This document shows, in pieces, positions 59,540-64,000 of a stretch of DNA of 64,000 nt. The stretch lies in the NCBI GenBank assembly GCA_947846985.1, contig CANTUZ010000014.1:7613531-7677530 (forward strand), given 5' to 3'. How positions within the stretch are numbered: position 1 is the stretch's first letter; each line of letters begins with the position of its first letter. A program made the translations under genes and the position numbers. The notes under the pieces are model-generated. The model did not search any database and was not told where the DNA came from. It was given only the letters and a program-made list of their open reading frames with translations. The DNA comes from Fratercula arctica (Eukaryota; Chordata; Aves; Charadriiformes; Alcidae).

Positions 59540-61412
59540 AGCATCAGCCTGGGCTTGTGCCAAGAGTCTGGCACCATCCCGCGTGACATCCCAGGCTCTG
59601 AGTCCGAGAGACGCTGGTTTGAGGGATGGACCGCTCGAGGGATGAGGAACAGGCTGGGTGTCCGCACTCGAAGGGTTGTGGCCAATGCCTCCATGTCCCG
59701 GTAGTGACCAGTGGTGTCCTTCAGGGATCTGTACTGGGCCCAGCGCTGTTCAGTATCTTCATCAGTGACATGGACAGTGGGATCGAGGGCACCCTCAGCA
59801 AGTTTGCTGATGACACCGAGCCACGTGGAGCGGTGACACACTGGAGGGAGGGGATGCCATCCAGAGGGACCTGGAGAGGTGGGACCATGAGGGAGGGGAT
59901 GCCATCCAGAGGGACCTGGAGAGGTGGGACCATGAGGGAGGGGACGCCATCCAGAGGGACCTGGAGAGGTGGGACCATGAGGGAGGGGACGCCATCCAGA
60001 GGGACCTGGAGAGGTGGGACCATGAGGGAGGGGACACCATCCAGAGGGACCTGGAGAGGTGGGACCATGAGGGAGGGGATGCCATCCAGAGGGACCTGGA
60101 GAGGTGGGACCATGAGGGAGGGGACGCCATCCAGAGGGACCTGGAGAGGCTGGAGAGGTGGGACCATGAGGGAGGGGATGCCATCCAGAGGGACCTGGAG
60201 AGGTGGGACCATGAGGGAGGGGATGCCATCCAGAGGGACCTGGAGAGGCTGGAGAGGTGGGACCATGAGGGAGGGGATGCCATCCAGAGGGACCTGGAGA
60301 GGTGGGACCATGAGGGAGGGGACGCCATCCAGAGGGACCTGGAGAGGTGGGACCATGAGGGAGGGGACGCCATCCAGAGGGACCTGGAGAGGTGGGACCA
60401 TGAGGGAGGGGACACCATCCAGAGGGACCTGGAGAGGTGGGACCATGAGGGAGGGGATGCCATCCAGAGGGACCTGGAGAGGTGGGACCATGAGGGAGGG
60501 GACGCCATCCAGAGGGACCTGGAGAGGCTGGAGAGGTGGGACCATGAGGGAGGGGATGCCATCCAGAGGGACCTGGAGAGGTGGGACCATGAGGGAGGGG
60601 ACGCCATCCAGAGGGACCTGGAGAGGCTGGAGAGGTGGGACCGTGCCAACCTCATGAAGTCCAACAAGGCCAAGTGCGTCGGGGCAACCCCAAGCACAAA
60701 CCCAGGCTGGGCAGAGAACGGCTGGAGAGCAGCCCTGAGGAGAAGGACTTGGGGGTGTTGGGGGGTGAGAAGCTCCACACGAGCCAACAACGTGCGCTGG
60801 CAGCCCAGAACCCCCCCGCAGCCCGGGCTGCATCCCCAGCAGTGTGGGCAGGGGGGCGAGGGGGGGGTTCTGCCCCTCTGCTCTGCTCGGGGAGACCCCC
60901 CTGCAGCGCTGCCTCCAGCTCTGGGGCACCAACAGCAGAAGGACACGGAGCTGCTGGAGCGGGGCCGGAGGAGGCCCTGGAGCTGCTGGGAGGGCTGGAG
61001 CCCCTCTGCTGTGGGGACAGGCTGAGAGAGCTGGGGGGGCTCAGCCTGGAGAAGAGAAGGCTCCGGGGAGACCTTCCAGCCCCTGCCAGTCCCTAAAGGG
61101 GCTCTGGGAAAGCTGGGGAGGGACTCTGGAGCAGGGAGGGGAGCCGTGGGACGAGGGGGAAGGGTTTTACACTGAAAGAGGGAGATTTAGATGAGATCTG
61201 GGGAAGAAATTCCTTATTCCGAGGGGGGTGAGCCCCTGGCGCAGGTTGCCCAGAGAAGCTGTGGCTGCCCCATCCCTGGAGGGGTTCAAGGCCAGGTTGA
61301 ACGGGGCTTGGGGCAACCTGGGCTGGGGGGAGGTGGCCCTGCCCAGGGCAGGGGGTGGCACTGGGTGGGCTTTAGGGTCCCTTCCAACCTAAACCATTCT
61401 GTGATTCTATGA
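59540..61412 (+). mobile_element. CR1 LINE, 5'-truncated, in PPP1R37 intron 1
   Basis: Degraded CR1 reverse-transcriptase sequence on the plus strand. [19 protein letters not shown] and SKFADDTE (at about 59,797-59,820, with the ADD catalytic motif) mark the polymerase core. After an internal tandem expansion come the usual downstream blocks ([22 protein letters not shown], then ELLERG). The 3' end is the typical GGTCCCTTCCAACC, then CATTCTGTGATTCTATGA at 61412. The left boundary is approximate. It is frame-broken and unlikely to be active. Confidence 0.92.
59835..60645 (+). repeat. 45-bp tandem expansion inside the CR1 element, 17 copies
   Basis: Seventeen units start right after the FADDT motif. 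Each reads [15 protein letters not shown] in the CR1 frame. Four units (7, 9, 15, 17) keep nine extra bases (CTGGAGAGG). Three bases vary as GATGCC, GACGCC or GACACC. Units 1-8 and 9-16 show nearly the same order of variants, so the array is a doubled eight-unit block plus one. Confidence 0.92.
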
Positions 61413-64000
61413 AGGCTTCATCAGCACTTTGGCCTGGAGGGAAGCTCCTGGCTTTGCCACCCTGAGCCAGCGCGGTGGGAAGGGCAGTGGCGGTCGAGCT
61501 CTGCTGGTGTGGTGGGAGAGCCCTGCCTGGCGCCTGGCTCTGCGGCAGGGGTCTGTGCCGCCCACCACCACTGAGGAGGGCGATAGTCCCATGGCAGCAG
61601 CGTGGAGAAACCAACGTCTCTTCCCCAAAGCGTTGCTGAAGCTTCACTTGCTCAAGGGAGGAGAAAGGAGATGACCTGGTGCTCCATCCCCCTGAGGCCC
61701 TGGAGGTTTCGGTAACATTTCCAGATGCTGACGTCCACCCTGCCAGTGCCAGGAGCTCGGTGTGGTGAGCAGAGGAGTGTCATGTTCCCAGGAAACATCC
61801 CCGAACGAGGGGCACGGCCGGAACGTGAGCTCCAGAGGAGCGCCAGCGGCCGTGGATCTACTGCTGGTGGGTGCCAAACCCATCAGGGGCTCCACTCGAG
61901 ACCCCTCTGCTGGGCCGGGTGAGGGGCTTTGGACTGGGATGCCTCCTGGGCTCCTGAGAATTGCATGATGTGTCTGGCTGCAAATTTCAGGACATTTTTT
62001 ATAGCGTACCAAGATATGGTAAAGGAGATTGCACTGCGATACCAGCGCAGCCGTCCCAAAAGCTCCTCGTAGGGCGCTGTGTCACCAGCGTTCACAACGC
62101 GAGCTGTGTGCTCTATCCCGAACCGAACCGCTGTGGCACTCGCCACCAAAAACCGTCAGTAACTGACAGCCGCACTCCCTTTTGGGGAACCAGACGGGCT
62201 TTTTATTATTTTTACTGTGTTGCAAGCCAGAAACTGGGGTTCTCCTGAGGTTTGTTCCAGTCGCACGCCTCCTTGGGTGATGAGACTCATTCCAGTTTCA
62301 CTGCATGGATGTTGGATGTGGCCTAAAAGGCGCTAGATCTCGTCAGGTAGCACTGATTAATTCTGGTTGTGTTGTTCGGTGTTAGCCAGCTCGTCCCAAG
62401 GCAGTGACCGGTAGCCGGATGCCTCTGTGAAATACCTCCATCGATGGAGAAAAACCGCTCGCTAGCGCAATTTTGTTGTTTATATATCCTGCCAGCTGTG
62501 TTAATATGAAATTTCCGCTGCTCCGGATGAAGACGTGACGTTCACCTGGCGAAGCAAACCCGGGGCTCGCCCCTCAGGCCCTTCTCTGCTGCTCCAGAGA
62601 GCTGGTGTCATTCAGCGCTCTCAAACCAGCCGCTCTCTTCCCACTTATCCCGGAGGGAGCCCGGGAGGGGCAGATTCCTCAGCCCAGTTCACCTTTCCTG
62701 AGGCTCCGAGCGCGCTGCCTCCGGCCTAGAGGCTTTCCCCGAGGGCGTCGTGCCCTTTGGGTGCTGGGGACCTTTACTTTAAAGCCATTTAGCCTCAGAT
62801 TTCAGCCCCTGAAGGCACCTGGCGTGAAGGGCTTGAAAGCAAATTTCTCCTCTGTAATTAGAGAGGAATCCCACACGCTGCTGGTCCTCGTGGCCCCGGG
62901 ATTTGGGAAAACCGGCATTGTTCAGGGCAGAGCCGGCATCCAAGGACCTGCCCGTCCCTTGGCTTGAGAAGCGCGTTGGCCGTGACACCACGCTTATTCT
63001 TCCTCTCACGTGTGGATAATAACTGTTTTTATTCAGGGCTTTATTTATCTCTCAGTCATCATTCGTCGCTGAAAATTGCTCTGGCAGACGCGCCTCTGCT
63101 CGTTTAACTTCCTTCTGGCTACTTGAACGCGGGATCCCCTCCGTGTGGGTACCAGCGGGGCCGGTTTTGCCGGGCAGGATGCAGCGCGGGGCTCGGCGAT
63201 GCTGCCGCTTGCGCATTGGTTTGGGTCCTCCTCTCTGGTGCTCGCCGCCCCGAAGCGCTGGAGGGTTGGGAAGAGGGAGGCGGAGAGGTGTGTGGTTCAC
63301 TGCAAAGGAGGAGACGCGTTTAGGCCATCGTTAGTGTCACTTAACAGGCAGTGAGCCCATCTGCTCCCAGTTTGTTGTGCCACAAGGTGGATGCTTGATT
63401 TATTTTTGAAACCAGTGGTATCCGAACGTCAGCAGTTCCCTCGCTTCTTGCAGAAACACCCTGCTTGTATACCAAGAGGTGGCTTTAGAGCATCACGTTT
63501 CTTACGGAATTAAGCACCATTGCTTTTTTTTTTTTTTTATATATTTTCCTTTTTTCACCTTCTTTCCCCCCCCCCCCGGCATTGTTGCACCTTTAAAGCA
63601 CCCTGACGTGACAGCTCTCCGAGCCGCTGGATAAGCGGCCTCTCCACAGAGCTGTGTCGGGTTCCATTCGTCGGCTCTCCTTTCTGTGAAACCTTGCTGA
63701 TTAGCATTAATTATTTCTGCCTTTAATTCTTTATTGCCAGGTACCGGCCCCTCCGCCTGGATCGATGTCAGGTTGAATTTACAGTGCCTTGTGCTCTGAC
63801 CTTCCTCCCCGCTCCTTCCCTCCGCCAGTCCCGTACCTCCGCCGACACAGATGTTGTGCTGGGTTTAACCCAGAAGACCCCAAAAGCTCATCCCGTTTTG
63901 TCCCAGCGTGTTTTCCAACAAACCCTACCTCGATTTAAGGCCCAGGGGGTTGGCTAGCATGGGATAGGTGCTGGATATGCCCAGAGAGGGGAAGGTTTAG
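61413..64000 (+). other. PPP1R37 intron 1, remainder
   Basis: Mostly unique, lower-GC intronic sequence with a T run at about 63,524-63,538. No open frame above about 120 codons, no exon of PPP1R37 and no further recognised element. Confidence 0.55.

Noticed and set aside
59626..60657. 343-codon open frame (repeating GTWRG type protein)
   Set aside because: It is an out-of-frame reading of the tandem expansion inside the CR1 element.

Overview
This window is GC-rich vertebrate genomic DNA. Compact multi-exon genes, CpG-island promoters, very dense G/C minisatellites and one CR1 LINE point to a sauropsid, most likely a bird microchromosome. The gene content matches human 19q13.32, a block that is hard to assemble in birds. 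No database search was run; identities rest on recognising the translated exons, and exon joins were checked by splice motif and reading phase.

Layout. 1-6 kb: unexplained sequence, a roughly 32-bp tandem array rich in TGATGTCA that stops next to a TATA box, and a small spliced gene I do not recognise. 6-9 kb: CpG-island promoter and a weakly supported plus-strand transcription unit. 10.2-11.2 kb: minisatellite. 11.5-23.1 kb (minus): PPP1R13L (iASPP), with at least five unrelated minisatellites in its introns. 24.0-26.7 kb (plus): POLR1G, broken by one base in a poly-C run. 26.9-28.9 kb (minus): complete ERCC1, tail-to-tail with POLR1G. 30.3-32.3 kb (minus): a CIPC-like gene (CLOCK-interacting pacemaker family). 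33.5-41.4 kb (minus): complete CLPTM1. 41.7-47.5 kb (plus): complete RELB, head-to-head with CLPTM1 across a promoter carrying two kappaB sites. 49.4-57.4 kb (plus): complete CLASRP. 57.5-57.9 kb (minus): GEMIN7 with a one-base frame break. 59.1 kb to the end (plus): first exon and part of intron 1 of PPP1R37, the intron holding a CR1 element with an internal tandem expansion.

The genes are not an operon-like functional unit. They cover p53 control (PPP1R13L), RNA polymerase I (POLR1G), DNA repair (ERCC1), clock repression (CIPC-like), ER membrane function (CLPTM1), NF-kappaB signalling (RELB), splicing (CLASRP), snRNP assembly (GEMIN7) and PP1 regulation (PPP1R37). The most interesting points are the CIPC-like gene placed between ERCC1 and CLPTM1, the CRE-like array abutting a TATA box, the kappaB sites at RELB, the higher-order repeat inside CR1, and three separate single-base frame breaks that must be resolved as assembly error or real.
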